A stretch of DNA of 64,000 nucleotides from Lineus longissimus (taxonomy: Eukaryota > Nemertea > Pilidiophora > Heteronemertea > Lineidae): contig NC_088323.1 in NCBI RefSeq assembly GCF_910592395.1, positions 2,604,001 through 2,668,000 on the forward strand. The letters run 5' to 3'. Below are positions 49,118 through 62,740 of the stretch, one piece after another. The notes under the pieces were generated by a model, which was given only the letters and a program-made list of their open reading frames with translations, ran no database searches and was not told where the DNA came from. How positions within the stretch are numbered: position 1 is the stretch's first letter; every line of letters starts with the position of its first letter. The position numbers and the translations under genes were made by a program.

Positions 49118-49423
49118 CACGTCCTTTCTTGTCAAACAGCTCAACGAAAATGTTTAGGTTTGCCAAGTTGTGTTGCCCTACTTTGATTTGATATTACTTA
49201 CGCTAAAGGGTTTGAACTAACTTATTGTCAACAAAGCATTTTCGCCCTTTCCGATTTGTATGCCTAATAGCATAGCAATGGCACATTCTTATCCAACATA
49301 TGACCCGAAAGCCTAAAGGTGACCCCGATGAAGGTCGGGTTGGTAAACTAGACCGGGTTCACACGTTTTCACATGTAACATGTTACTTGTCCTTCGTGAC
49401 ATGAAGAGTACTTTTCCACAATC

Positions 49424-49518
49424 TGCCAGTCCTTTTTCCACCAGCCACGGTTCATGCCAGTCATTTTTCCACCAGCCGCTATTCATGGCAGTCATTTTTC
49501 TGTGCCAGTCATTTCCGA
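49424..49518. repeat. 31-bp tandem repeat upstream of the monooxygenase gene
   Basis: Units starting at 49424 and 49455 share tgccagtcatttttccacca and are exactly 31 bp apart. Truncated units follow at 49486 and 49503. The array lies about 300 bp upstream of the start codon, in the likely promoter or 5'UTR region. Confidence 0.75.
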
Positions 49519-50443
49519 ATTCTACAGAAACTGGTCTTAAAAATACCAATATCCGTCGTTAGATAAAGCAATAAAAAATGTTTCGAATACTTCGCGGGCT
49601 ACGGACGACGATTAACCAATAATGTATTGAATGGATGTTATCGACGAATTTAAACATTTTCACTCTTCCTTGTATGATTTACGAGAGACTCGCAAGTGAA
49701 TTGGCATACTCCGTGATGACATCACTGACCTACGTAGTTCGCACTTCGACGTTCGTAAGGGTTGCGAAACCTGCCTATTGATTGACATGTTTGGCAAACA
49801 TACTCATCTTTTTTTCTCGCTATTGCTCTATTCCATAAGAAGTACCAGGTAGCCTTTGTTCACTACATAGGTTACTGTCCACATCAAAATTCTGAGGAAT
49901 TTTGGTTATCATACTAACTGCTAGATGTCGCGTTAGTTACACTTTAGTGGCGCTTCATCGCACATGATCAGATCAGGAAGGCCACGCATGAACTTCGTAA
50001 GAGCATAGTATGTATGCACATCGGTAAAGGAAGACAACCCCCCCCCCCCCCCTCCCCCGCTCCACCCCCAAAAAAAGTTGTCTCAGAAAAGGCGATGTTT
50101 TCTGCAGGTGACACTGTAACAAACTTAATACACAGTCATGCATTACATCAAGAACATACAATGTGGAAGCAATACATTTAGGCCCACTACAAACTTTATC
50201 TAGCAATATTTGGTTCTGAATTCTGACAAAAGGGGGCTTTTACAAGATAAGTATGTTGCAGTGTTCGTACGAAATTGACTTAAATTAAGATATGGGTGTT
50301 TAGGCATTGCTTAGGCCTACTCGGTACGCGTCACCTCAATACAAATATATTCATAATATCTATCAAAATATATAATGGATGAATCAAAATATATGACCTA
50401 CATTTTGTGCACTACACTGTGAACTGAAAGAGATAATCATTAC
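49519..50443. other. Gene-free stretch with a C-rich run
   Basis: It contains 15 consecutive C residues at 50038-50052 followed by tccccc. A fragment resembling the end of the 10.6-kb foldback element (ggttgcgaaacct) lies near 49757. No exon was recognised. Confidence 0.45.
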
Positions 50444-50582
50444 CCTGATTAACCCGGCGTTCCACGGCTTTTGTGACTGCATTTCCAGAAGGACAAATTG
50501 ATAATGCCTTGGTCCTCAATGTGATTTTGGATCGTGTCGGGTGCATGACCTGGTCAAAGGCCAAGGTACGCAAAGGATCCAT
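50444..50582 (-). CDS. Possible exon of an unrecognised gene
   Basis: A long pyrimidine tract (ttttttttgttttctttcctg, then tctctttcgag) precedes an ATG-initiated frame of 46 codons plus one base. It ends at a donor-like CAGG|gtaatg. The product begins MDPLRTLAFDQVMHP and continues with SICPSGNAVTKAVERRVNQ. The sequence looks coding, but I do not recognise a family. It could be an upstream neighbour's exon or a chance frame; no second exon was found. Confidence 0.3.
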
Positions 50583-50739
50583 CTCGAAAGAGACAGGAAA
50601 GAAAACAAAAAAAATCACAAAATGTAGGAACATACACATATCAAATTGAGGCAGAGATATGTGGCATGAAGGCGCTGTAACCTAACATGAATCGAAAGGT
50701 TTATTTGAAGGCTGCAAGTCGGTGACTGCGAGATATTCC

Positions 50740-50830
50740 CGAAGTACCAACCAGGCACGTCAGCTCTCGCCTCGCCTGGTCGCCTGGCTGCACTCGCCGC
50801 CTTCAACGGGGAAGCGCGCCCTACAACTTT
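50740..50830. promoter_or_regulatory. Small CpG-rich patch
   Basis: A GC-rich segment (ctctcgcctcgcctggtcgc and following) stands out from AT-rich surroundings, upstream of the monooxygenase gene and the candidate exon at 50.5 kb. It might be a promoter or a first untranslated exon; no other evidence supports this. Confidence 0.2.
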
Positions 50831-52945
50831 ACTGTGTCAAGCTTTCCTTACAAACGAATTGGGTATTAAGTTGCGTTCTAATTCTCTTTTGGCATTGACT
50901 ATTCACGAAGGATAGACGTTCGTTAGCTGTGCCTGTTGAACTTGCCCCGGTTTTCGGGTGCATTAATGTTAAGTTATCGTAATGTAGATATTGAAGAGAA
51001 CTATCTTCTGCGTTGATGAAGGACTTTGAAAAAAAAGTTGTGTGAAAGTGGATTTATCAGGATAATCATGATGTCGACGAAAAGGTAAGGTATTTTTTTC
51101 ATCATCCTCAGCACTGACAAACTGTATTCCATCAAAATCAGAGTACGTCAATCTAGGCAAAATCAAAACTCTTGGAGTCAAATCAGTTTATATAATTTTA
51201 TTTTATAGGATACATTTAGAGTTAACTAGATAATTCGTTCATTATACATTGCTATTAAAAGCCTATCATAATAGTGAGATTCTTATCTATTGCCTAATAA
51301 GAAAAGAAAAAAGGTTGTCACGCAAAAGAGTATAAAATTGTGAGAATCCTTATTGATGTCGCATGTAGTGGAATGAAAAATCATTTTCCCCCAAAATTAC
51401 AAAAGTTACGGTCAATGCCAAAATCACAGCCATTTGCCTATTTGCCTAAATAGTCAATTCTGCTCGTCCCTGTCATTTTCGATTGTAAATAAACACAAAA
51501 ACTGAATGCCTGCTTAGAAAGAAATCACTTACCTATGTTAACATTTAGGAACAGTTAGTAAGAAACTACTCTCTTACCATAGCGGCAGTCGCTTTCACCT
51601 TGATGTCGGTATATATATAGTAGGGCATTTATAAGACCGAACGTTGAACATGCCTGCTATCTGAGATGTCTGACAATGCTGTTAATCATCTTGTGGCTGT
51701 CAAACTGTAATGGTTTTTACTGCTAGCAGATACCCTAGCAATTCACGATGCTATCCTATGTATGCAATTTAAGGGTGATGTACGCGGATATGTTTTGTTT
51801 CTTCTGATACGGTTTTTTTTTAAATTTTGGAGACAACGTTATTTTTCGATTTTGAAGTTCCTTTGCGAGATATACGGCAGTAAATGTAAACTTGGTTGAA
51901 GCAGCCCCGTTTTAGTTTACATTTACTTACGACTTTAAATCAAGTGTCTGACATTTGCCTACATATGTTCTCTAGGCAGGCGTACATGATTGCCATGATT
52001 TTTTTACATGTTTGCCTTGATATCAATGGTGTTCAGACACAAACCAAAATTCGATTGCTTAGCAAACACACCGATTTATCCGATCATATATACTGATTTA
52101 GGCTTCATGCAACTACCTCCATTAGAAATGGAACAGATAGGCTGACCAAATGTCACCAGAAAGAGTCTGCTGTAGTTAGACTTTGCACCTTATATCACAT
52201 CTGCAGCGATGGCCAGACACAAAAGGCGAAATATTTCCGACTTATCCGATCCAGTCAAATTCATGTGCACAATGTTTTGGCTATGGATGCAACAATTCGA
52301 AATAGAAGCGGCGCAGACAAAATTACCAAATCTCACCACTTGTCAGGATGTCATTTCCCCTCCAAAAAACTGGTTCCATGCGTCTTCGGCTTGGCTGTTT
52401 ACGGTAAACATTCGCGGCGAAGAAATTGCTTGGAAGGGGTTAGCAATGTCCAGTGCATTCTTGTAATGTAGGCCTACCGTATTCATCACCGATGCCTCTT
52501 CGCTGTGTGCTTAACATTCGTGATACAGTTACCCATCATAAATAAAGCTCAATCGAATTGATCCACCTTTGAAGAGACGAAAGTGATATTCCACTCGAAG
52601 ATAAGTGTTCGTCCTGGCCACTTTAGCAGTGGTACTTCAGAATGTAGACCAGCAAGTACAATCCACTTTACGGCTTTGGCGGTGTCAGTATATTGCTGGA
52701 TCCTCAGGGTTGCCTTTCAGTCGTTTCAGGACCAATCTGTACATAGCCCACACTACGTCGACGGGTTTAAATCGCCAAGGGTCACCTGAGGTATATCTAA
52801 CCCGTATGACAATGCAGAACACCCGCTCTTCAACTTGCCTACAATCATGACAGTAGGAGTGGCAGAGTCAGACTCATCATATCCAGAAGACCCTTTGATT
52901 TCCGTGTGTTGTACCATACCAAAGCCAGTGTATATAATTTAAGTT
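50831..52945. other. Gene-free stretch
   Basis: No recognised product. The word ttatccgat appears at about 52078 and 52241, and related words occur in the hairpin at 52946-53014. Confidence 0.4.
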
Positions 52946-53014
52946 TTTCTATCCGATTTCAGTTTAGGAATGTCCCATTAAATCGGATGTTCTTAAACTG
53001 AAATCGGATAGAAA
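52946..53014. repeat. 69-nt hairpin with long arms
   Basis: Perfect 19-bp arms (52948-52966, tctatccgatttcagttta, and 52994-53012) enclose a 27-nt loop. Allowing one mismatch, pairing extends to about 25 bp and leaves a loop of under 25 nt. The size resembles a pre-miRNA or a foldback element. The loop contains another copy of atcggat. Confidence 0.75.
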
Positions 53015-56000
53015 TGTCTGGTGCTTTATCCGATCCTGCGAATTCATTGTTTTAGTGTTACAGTCGATACATTACTATTGGTTCGTGGCGCCGTTATTCG
53101 AAGATTTCTTCCAAAAAGATCGAATAGTCTCTTTCTTAAAGTGCATTATAAACCTGTCTGTGTGGTAATATGTTTCATAGTTTGTTTTCCCAACTTAGAA
53201 ATTCATGTCAACAATGTACCTTTTCAAGTTATTACAGTCATGAAAGTTCAAAAGTGCATGGTATATCCAGGTCATGAAGACCTTAATTCGTCACAGTATT
53301 GTACGAAGGCCCCGAAGATGTTATATGGTACAATATCAGAGCACTTTACGACAGGCTACACTTCCAATGATATCATTGAATATTTTTATCAATACGACAT
53401 AAGTTCCAACGGGCAGGTTTTTACTTACTTCTCTGACAAGACATGACCCATAACTATTGACGCATAAAGTTGTTTTCTAATGTTCAAGAAGACACTATAA
53501 TTTATTGTGTCTGGAGATTTAGCCAAAAAATGACTCTGTTATTATTTATTTCGAATATCGTGCTGTGAAAAAAGTTTTATTAGTTGATGGAGTATTCTTC
53601 CTCTCCTCGATCGGATCCTGTTATAAAAACATATTCCTTCCTGCAGAGCGACATGAGTTCGAGCAAACTCTTGTCGTTATTTCATATCGGTTTTTGTTGT
53701 GCTTTTTCCTATCAGAATATGTTTCTTTGAGCTGGAATGAATTTCGAGCTGGCGTCTTTCATGATGTTGTTACACTTAATCGTTTAAGACCGAACTAAGC
53801 GAAACGTGTGTCTATTTAAATTTATGCGAACGTTTTTTTAGTTTCTGAGTCAGTAGTTTTCTTTGCCATCTGTTTATAGTTTGCGGAAGATGTTCTGTAT
53901 TCTGGTTTAGTCCAGCAATCAACAAGAAGTTCCTTTAATATACAGGTGTAATATTCTGACAGAGCATAGCATTTAAAAATGCTTGCTAAGAAATCGTTTT
54001 TGCCACATACCTTTATATAAAGGTGATGAGATAATATTGGCCCTTTTTGTATCATACGTAACCAGAGTAAGTGGGTCAATGTCACAAAACCTTGTTTGCG
54101 GATGATGTATATCTAAAATAACTAAAGGATTTTTAGGTATTTCATAAATTCAACGCTACCAAAAACACAATGACCTTGACCAATTTTTAACGTTGCTGAA
54201 CCTGCAAATGGCTTACTCATTTGAGCATATGGTCATTATACCATTTTTAGCTCTTGATACCTGACATCATTTTAGGTCAGGTTAAACAGTGCTTTCGTAA
54301 AATTCCTTCTATTCAGTATACAAAATTGGAAAAATATAAAACAGAAACCAGATTGATCGCATGATCCTAAACACGAAGTCGTATACCCTTCCCTGTTTAA
54401 ACAACACCATAAACAAGTCAAGAAGAGCACAATATTTCCTTCGGGATTATGATTAAACTCGATTAAATACTGTAAAAACTGCAATCGTGTCAAATGGGGT
54501 GAAAATAATTGAGTAATGTTGCGTTCAGGGATTAAAAGATATTCCATTTAATTGAATAGTTTTTTTCAGGGGGGTTTAAATTTGAAGTCTTCGCCGCCTA
54601 CTTCAAAGTTGTTTTACTTTATATTTGTAATATTACTGCTTAGTACATGTAAATATATGTCTTACTCTTAGTGGATTTGGACTGCTTCACGTTTACTCAC
54701 TGTATTTTCCCCAACTTTATCTGCCGAAGAGACGAAAGCATCTCATCATTGCGAACACAACGTTATTTCCAACCATCGACTGGACAGTTGGTACACATAA
54801 ACATGGAAACAACGATGCTCATTACACGACTTATTTTATTAGTTTAAAGCATCGTTTCATTTCTAAAAAGATTCCTTCTGAAGACAGTACATGTATAAGA
54901 CTAGCAATAGACTGTGGGCTGGATTGAATTCGGAAAAATAGGTAACCCGTTCTCGAGGACACTTCTTAAACGCCAAGCAGTTGTGATTGGACCCCTCGTG
55001 GGGCAAAGGTTGACCTCGAACAGAATTCTACACTGAGGATATATTATATCCAAGGCTGCAATGCTTCAATGTGTTATGAAAGCACCGAGTTGACATTTCT
55101 ATATCAAAAACTAGCAACACAAATCTCGTCTTAATCAATGTCAAACCTGCCAATTCATTCGTTCATGTCAATTCTAATTCCAAAACTCAATTATTTCTGA
55201 CGAAGACTTTTACTAAACAATCGTTAGAAAAAATTAATCCATTGATCCCTTGACGTAAACTTAAAAGTTGAATTTTCATTGTGACTTTTTTGTCAGGTCG
55301 TGTTAAAATTTTTTGTCAGATTTAACATAGCATTTTACCTCGATTTTCATATGTTCGGTTCATTTATCTAAATCGTTTATAGAGCCTTTTATAGCACGTT
55401 AAGGAGAGGTGTGCAGAGACACCATTACGCATGGTCTTCAGTGCTGTGTTATAGAAACAGAATTTGATATAAGTAACATGTCTGCAGCAAAGAACGTATA
55501 ACAATCGGACCACGGTCAAGATCTATCTCGAAGACAGCATGGTTACTCTCAAATGGGTAGCATTTAGGTTTTCTAGGCGAGAGAAGTGTCCCCCAAAAAT
55601 CATTTAAACTGAGTCTAGTCGGACTTAACGATTCATGTGATCTTCCTGACCGCAGTATATGGCGCAGAAAATCTGCTGAGTCCACCACGGTAATGCCTTT
55701 TGATCTGGTGTGAAAGTTAGAGCCTAACAAGAGGTACTTATTCCGGCTTATTTCAATTAAATCATGTTTTATTTATTTACATATGTTATTGACCAATTCA
55801 GAGCAACGTGGTTTTGAAACAATGCCAATAAGCGTAGATGCTAGGAGCGACGTTTAAACAAGGGAAGAAAGGAAAGGGACCCGAGTTACCATAAAATAAG
55901 CCGTTCTAGTCTGATCTCCGTTGAATCTGTGCAAATCTTATCTCTCCCCTTGATCATGCCAGCATCCCAGGGGGTTCCCATCATACCGTCCTAAGTTGCG

Positions 56001-59000
56001 ACAATCCGGATTTGACGCGTCAATCTGAGTGATATCGAAGGGCTAATCTTAACAGCCGTCTCTTTTCGTGTCTTTGGGATTTGGCGACACGTCTTTAACT
56101 ATCGACACAACTTATAACCGCCACCGCTAATTTGGCAGTCTCTTCTAAAGGACCAACTGGTTAACTAAGCGCATGATTACCAAGCTCTCAGCTGCCCACT
56201 ATATGTCGACTCAATCCATGTATTAAGTTGTCATCATCAAATTCGGAATCGGACCGAGGATCTGATAAAGCCAACACCGTCGTTGTTTATCCATCGACTT
56301 TGAGAAGTGTTGTTTGCAAAACGTGTTTGATTCACTTTCTCATTTGACAGTTCAATACACTTTTCGGATAATCGTGTGGGCTATAACGGGTAACGGAATA
56401 AATGGATATGAACTTAACCAGTTAATGAACCCGCTGTATTTGAAAGACATAAATTTCCGAGTGTAGAAGAGGAGAGACCGCTGTCAAATGATTCTACACG
56501 CATTTAGTCCAAGGTCATTAGGCTTGGACTGCACATTCAACGGGGAACACAGGGCAATTTTACACGGGGACGGTGGTGTGTTATGGATTATAGTAGTTGG
56601 AATATGTTTTATAGTAATCGTGTTTTGTATCTATCAACGGAAAGCCAATCTAAAAACATCCTAGGTCACTGTGGGAGAAAAAGTAGTCATTTGATTGATT
56701 GCAGTAGTTGCACCAAATGATGAGCTGTCACTCAAATCATGATAATCACTCTGTACGCAACGTTAACTGAAGTTTCAGCACGAACTAAAAGGTTGTACCA
56801 CAGACACGCCACAGCATGCCAAGTCTAAATCCGTTCTATGTTCTTCCATCCCTCACTTCCCAGTGTCCCCCTATACTAACTTCAAGATTTTCTCCAATCT
56901 GATATCAATAATTTTCCCCCTGATCTATGAAAACAATACGCTCGTTTTCGTCTAATCTAATGGTTATGAGGCGAAGTCTCCAATCAATTAAATTCGTGAA
57001 TTTTATTCTTCGTCCCGACGGAATATCATGTTTGACCATTGCTTTAATGCGTTTGATGTTTATCACGACAATGTCCATAATTAGATTGCTGTGGGTCATC
57101 ACTCGGACACGGACTATTCGCACCTTCTTGTGTGAATAACTTTTCCGGCTCACTCATTAATAGTTGGTAAAATCAATATCAGATAATTCTAGCCACGGGT
57201 GTCTCTTTCTGTGATTGGTCTTCAGTAAAATATCCTTAATGTATCTCGGAGTATAGTTCTTCATTTAGTCAGTTTTTGAGGATCTGAGGTGTCAAAGACT
57301 AAATGTTTTCGATCCATTTTAATACACCGTATTACCACCTTCAACAAGCAGTCTATGCTTATTTCGATAACATAATCGTACCCCCTTTATGGAAAGGGCC
57401 TTGTATTTTTTTCCCTTTGAATGTATAGAACCTTGAACAAGTGCAACCTGATTACAACATAGTTCCAGCAATATGGAATATTACTGCATTCAGCCTCTCT
57501 AGCGCCGGATAGGACCACGATACCTAAGCCGCGGTTATTATTCAGCCAAGACAATCTGGACCAAATTGCATTGAAAATTACTGGTCTCAATGGTCTCGTA
57601 AAATCAACGCATATTTCATGAGCCAATTGTCTCAGCAGGGACCACCGCTCAATCGAGCGCTGATTTGATCTATCATGCGGAGTTGGCTACCTTAATCTTT
57701 GGACGATGAATTAAAGATGGTTTGGCTCTTGTTATGCGGTGTGTGACGCGTACTACGAGATCAACATTAGGTCACAACTAAAACCCTTCGCCGGGTAAGA
57801 TAAAAGAGACTTAGGAGAGATAATAAGCAGGGTCCTGAACCTCTCTGATGCCTGGTTTTAGTCACGAGAGTTCCAAGGGTCGCGAGAACCACTCTATCTT
57901 TAATGATTGACTCTTCTACTTTCCTTTATTCTCCCCAAGGCACCGCAATGGCAATTTAGACAGATGAATCAAGCAGAGAATAAAATTGTCATCGGGATTT
58001 GGAAGTGGGGGGTCATCGACCGGGTCGTGTGTCTTATCGTGGGGAGAGTCTGAGTGATGTATGTGTGATACTCGTGTGCCGAATAGTGCATCGACAAATG
58101 TGATGTCGGGTGTTAAAAAAATAACGGAAACTCCCTCAGCCGCGCCTTAACGCAAGAGTATGAAATGTCCACTGATGGAATCTTCTACGGTGATTGTTTT
58201 TTTTAAAACACCACTGTAACAATTCATCGCAAAAAAATCACGCCTGACAGCGGGGCCAGCCCTACCTATCAAAACAATCAACCAATTATCTCCGTGTCGG
58301 AAATTGAAGGTTAACTCCTGCCGTGCGTTAATTTGCAAATCGGTTATACCTGCTAAGTTTCAGAGCAGAACATTGCGGGAATTGACTGTTACCTTGGTCT
58401 GTGTTTTCGGCACCAAGGCAGAATTGAACTGAATATACCTTCATTTCACATAATTACTCAAGTATGCTGCTTCCAGACCATGGGCCGTTCAGAAAGTGTG
58501 TTTTTTTCGTATGGCCTTTGAAGTTTGTTTTTCACTAATAGGCCTGGGGGCCTTCTCAGATTTACTCTTTTGCCGCAAATACTGAATGGGCATGGACAAC
58601 CAGTAAATGCAAATTTCCAATTCGCTTCTCAAAGATTAGACTATAACTACTAAAACTCAAAGAGATACATTTTATGCTGAGAAGAAGACAAGCATTTAAG
58701 CATTATTTTGTCTTAACTAATAACACTCTCCATATACTGGAGGCGGCGTGAGGTATGGCGCTGCATACATGGACACGTCCATGGAGCTTATAACACCCGA
58801 GTCCTGAAGGACTCTGATAATAACCATAATCATATTCAATACTTGCTTGACTTAGAACGTTATCTCATGAAACTCTTTATGGGGGTGTGGTCTCTGAACC
58901 TTATTTAGATCTAAGTGAAGGCCTACCACAGACATTCAGCAAACATTATCGCATATAGTGGGCCTCTTTCAGAGATATGTTGGTATTTGATAAAGTGCCT

Positions 59001-59855
59001 TATAGATTATTCATAAGGATTTTATTAGAAATAAGTGCCATGGGCTATCAACAAATTAAATTGCTTTGTTACATCAGTCATGTGAAGGAATATCGGATCT
59101 GGTTGAGTAGAGGTTCACGGACGATATCACGGTCAAGAATTCGTTGCTTTATTGGCCATTTCATATGTTTGTGCAGAATAAAGGGCAAATGTTGTCCTGG
59201 TTGAGCAGTATGTCATCCAACATTTCAACTTTGTAAAGTTTCATCGGAAATGCAAAGGATATTTTACGTATTTCATCTTATTAGCTGACATCAGATAGGC
59301 CTAGTGGTTCACTAAACTATCTGATCACACATTTTTCACCACCAAATTCGCCTGTTATCACAATCTTTACTTGTTTCTTTCGAAATAGACCCACAGCCTA
59401 CTCCTCCCGAGGTTAAGACGTACCTCGTATTGGTCCATTAAACATTCATTCGTTCATTAGTCTCAGGCAAGGTTTATATTCCGAATGACATCGCTCAGCA
59501 TCTCCCTGGAGTTGAGATATTCCTCAAGCGGACGATAAATTTCTATAAACTTATAGTGCTGTAAGCTTTCCTGCTTCATAAGTTGTTGGTAGCTGACTTG
59601 ATTGCTCATAAACTTTTAACATAATATACGGACTCTCATGAAACACCTTGTACGATAAAAAGGCAAACAGTAATCCGGAAAATGATATGCATGCTGAAAG
59701 TCCTGGAGGAACTCAGCGATAAGGTCGAAGAGATTGTATTTTTATGGTGCCTTATACATCAAGTAAATGTTCACTACAGATACTTTAATTGGAGTTTTTT
59801 TCCTTGTAATTGGATAGGTCAGCCGCTGATGACCCCTTTTTCACAATCGTGCGGC
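53015..59855. other. Long gene-poor stretch
   Basis: No exon with a recognisable product. The largest frames (53021-53446 + and 54272-54547 -) have AT-rich, low-information translations. Small hairpins (for example catggac/gtccatg and gagtcct/aggactc near 58770-58820) are noted but not assigned. Confidence 0.4.
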
Positions 59856-60274
59856 ATAATAGCTGCGCTTACACCACAAAATATTGGTGGACCAATTGCA
59901 CTTACACCACCACATTGCCGCGACAAATTGGTTCGGCAATCCATTGCCGATACAAATTGCCGAGCGAATTTGTCCCACCAAGCTTGATGGTCCAAATTCG
60001 CCCGGCTTGTTAAAAGCTCGGCTTTGTCGTGGTGTAAGCGCAAATGGATCGGCAATTAGCTAGTTAGATGGTTCGGCTCCAGGCGGCGCTTTCGAAATGG
60101 CGCTTCTGCCAAGGCTTTCCGCGTTCTGCTTATTGTTTGCGCGCCATCTGTAGCCGGATTTCATAACTAGCTGCAGCGCTGGTGTAAGCGCTTGGTGGAT
60201 TTTCGATGGTGCGGCATTGGTTCCCGAACCAAGATTGGTGGTCCATTTTCAGGTGGTGTAAGTGCGGCTATTGT
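59856..60274. mobile_element. Nested inverted-repeat element with five GGTGTAAG motifs
   Basis: The outer inverted repeats, 59856-59877 (ataatagctgcgcttacacc and ac) and 60253-60274, match at 19 of 22 positions. The motif ggtgtaag[c/t]g occurs on the plus strand at 60031, 60181 and 60254, and inverted at 59866 and 59899. Internal attgccga words are also arranged in both orientations. There is no transposase frame. It is probably a non-autonomous transposon, or two nested copies. Confidence 0.6.
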
Positions 60275-62740
60275 CCTTGCGGCCTATATTGCAGTGATAA
60301 ACAAGTTATTAGCAGTGGGCCATTCATGATATATGATAACTGGAGAAGTATAAGCAAATATAATGAAGGAAATAAACTCTATTTGCCTATTTAGATGATG
60401 TTATCAAGTTCTTAATGATCATACATGTGGCCTTAAATTTAGGGTAACACTTTGCTATATCATTGGCCTATCCGTAAATATACATCACGAATTATTTGGG
60501 GGCCTTATGTTCAAGCATTTCCAAAATCCTTGAGCCCTTTAATTATCTTTGCATACGCGCCATCATCATTCAACCTCTCGGGGTTTTTCATTTCGCAGAA
60601 CAACCGGGGTATGTTTGTGTTGGCCGAAAAACAATTCAAAGTGCTAAAAAAGTTGATGTTTAAGAGTGGAAGCTGGCCATTAATTGGGTCATTTCTTCTC
60701 TGAAGCGATGCTGTAATTGTGTGACCTAGATTTTACAAATACATAATGCTTTTTTGAAGAATTTAGAGTTTAATTGCTGCTCCTAATTACGATTCAACAT
60801 GACAGGAAATAGGTTTGGTTTTTAACCCACATGACATGGTTGAAAATCTTTTTCATGACGATTGTTTTAAAGACAAAAGCATTTGTGAATTTGTGATTTT
60901 CCAATTACCCAAATACTGCCGTCGCATACTGTCCATCTATCGCAACAATCATATTTTGTGGACCAATTTTGAATGACGGCTCGATTGTCATGAAATTGAA
61001 GAGCATCAACTGTGGAACTTTCTTTATTTTGTAACGCCACATCAGTGAGAGACGAAGCTCATCAACTTTTCGCGATTATGATTCGAGGTTAGCGTGCGGG
61101 GGGAATTGTTAAACATAGGCAGGTGGCTGGATGTCCTTTTGGGAAACCTTGAGGGGAGACGGAGTCTGAGATTTAATACTACGATGCGATGATCTTTATG
61201 ATGTGTATGGCGGTGCATTGACCAGTAAGACGAACTGGCAGGCCTAAACATTTGATAGTTAGTCGAGTTAGCTTATATTCAAATTGACAATGGGGCAGTT
61301 CCTGTTGTGTAGGACATCCAACCAAGATGTCCGTCTCAATGTATCTGAGACTACTTAAAATGTGTTGGTTTTCGCAGGATGCAAATTTAACATCTTAATT
61401 GCAATATGACCTTTCAAGTACCAATTAAGTTGTCATTGATTATAAACGCGTATCATATTCCCCAATTACCATTCCTTTTTCCGCAGATAATTATATTTTT
61501 TTCTTCTTAACATTACGTAAATTGTCAAGTAAATATGAAGAACATCCGTTGAATTTCAACGATTTGGGAAACAAATTGTTGGTTGATTTACGTGCTTTTT
61601 TAATTACATTCTATCCTATTGTGAGATGAACGTCCAAAGAAAAAATGATAGGACACTTCTAACACCGAGAACAATGGTGAATATATCTATATAGTGAAGG
61701 TAGGCCTACACTGTGTAACTTTACGTTTGTGATATAACAATAAGTACCGATGGCCTGAAATTTTAAGGGGCATGAGGCTCACACATCTGCTGATAAGTCT
61801 CTAAGATTTGCTTTGACATGATCACGAGCTTCGAAGACCCTTTTGGAGCAAACAGACCCTGAACCTGATCCACTCATTGTCTGTATTCATAGTGCAGAAA
61901 AAAAACAAAGTTGCAGTGCACCAGCTAATATCGCTCTAAGTACATGTAGTAGCTTAATTTAATCTTTACATCATGTCGGAATGTGACCAGATCTTTTTAT
62001 TCATTATTAAAAATCGTGTTACGTGTAGAGGAAAATGAATCAAATGCCCCCACTGTCCAGCCTTCCTTGCCATGCAGCGACAAGTGACCACCTAATCAGT
62101 TTTGGTGATCGCGACCAGTGGTCCAATCGGCAGATCTCTCTTGGGGCGTCTGATTGCAGTCGAAATATCACAGCCGGAGGCAAGTCATGATATAATCAAG
62201 TGACTAATATTGGTATCATCACGAAGGATCGTTCAGTTGTATTGGTAGTTCCATGATGCATATTTCTTCTTAACATGCTTATCACTTAAATCCGTTCACA
62301 AAATATACCCGGTATGTATGCCTCGTATTCTCTAAATGAATCAACTGCTGATTGGACCAGGACCTTTCGCCTAAAGGTGTCATCGGAGTGACTGGGATGA
62401 GATTGGGGTACTACTGGTGTGCAGATCGATGGGCTTATAATTATACCACTTAGGCGGTTTTGTTGAAACGAGGTGGTTTGACCGCCTCGTCAAACTGATG
62501 TGGTCACTTCCCGCAGTAGCGGATTCAGTCCTTTAAAGTCACTATGCAATTCAAGTTCGCTTCAGAGTGAAATCCAAAACGGGTGCAGTGGAACCTTCAT
62601 AAACCAAGCTGCTGGCGAGCGGATCGTGAAACAAACGATCACAATCTAGGAAACTCGACCCAGGATCTTTAGAACAATCAACATCTTTCAAGGTTTCACA
62701 GCTCCTCATGACAATGATCTTTGCTCACTCGCGGCCATGA
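60275..62740. other. Gene-poor stretch
   Basis: No recognised gene. A hairpin acgaggtggt/accgcctcgt occurs near 62470. The phrase tctgattgcagtc at about 62148 recurs at about 62812. Confidence 0.4.

Noticed and set aside
49118-49144. Nine extra N-terminal residues for the monooxygenase
   Set aside because: They would need a TTG start. The first ATG after the upstream in-frame stop is at 49117 and begins a good signal peptide.
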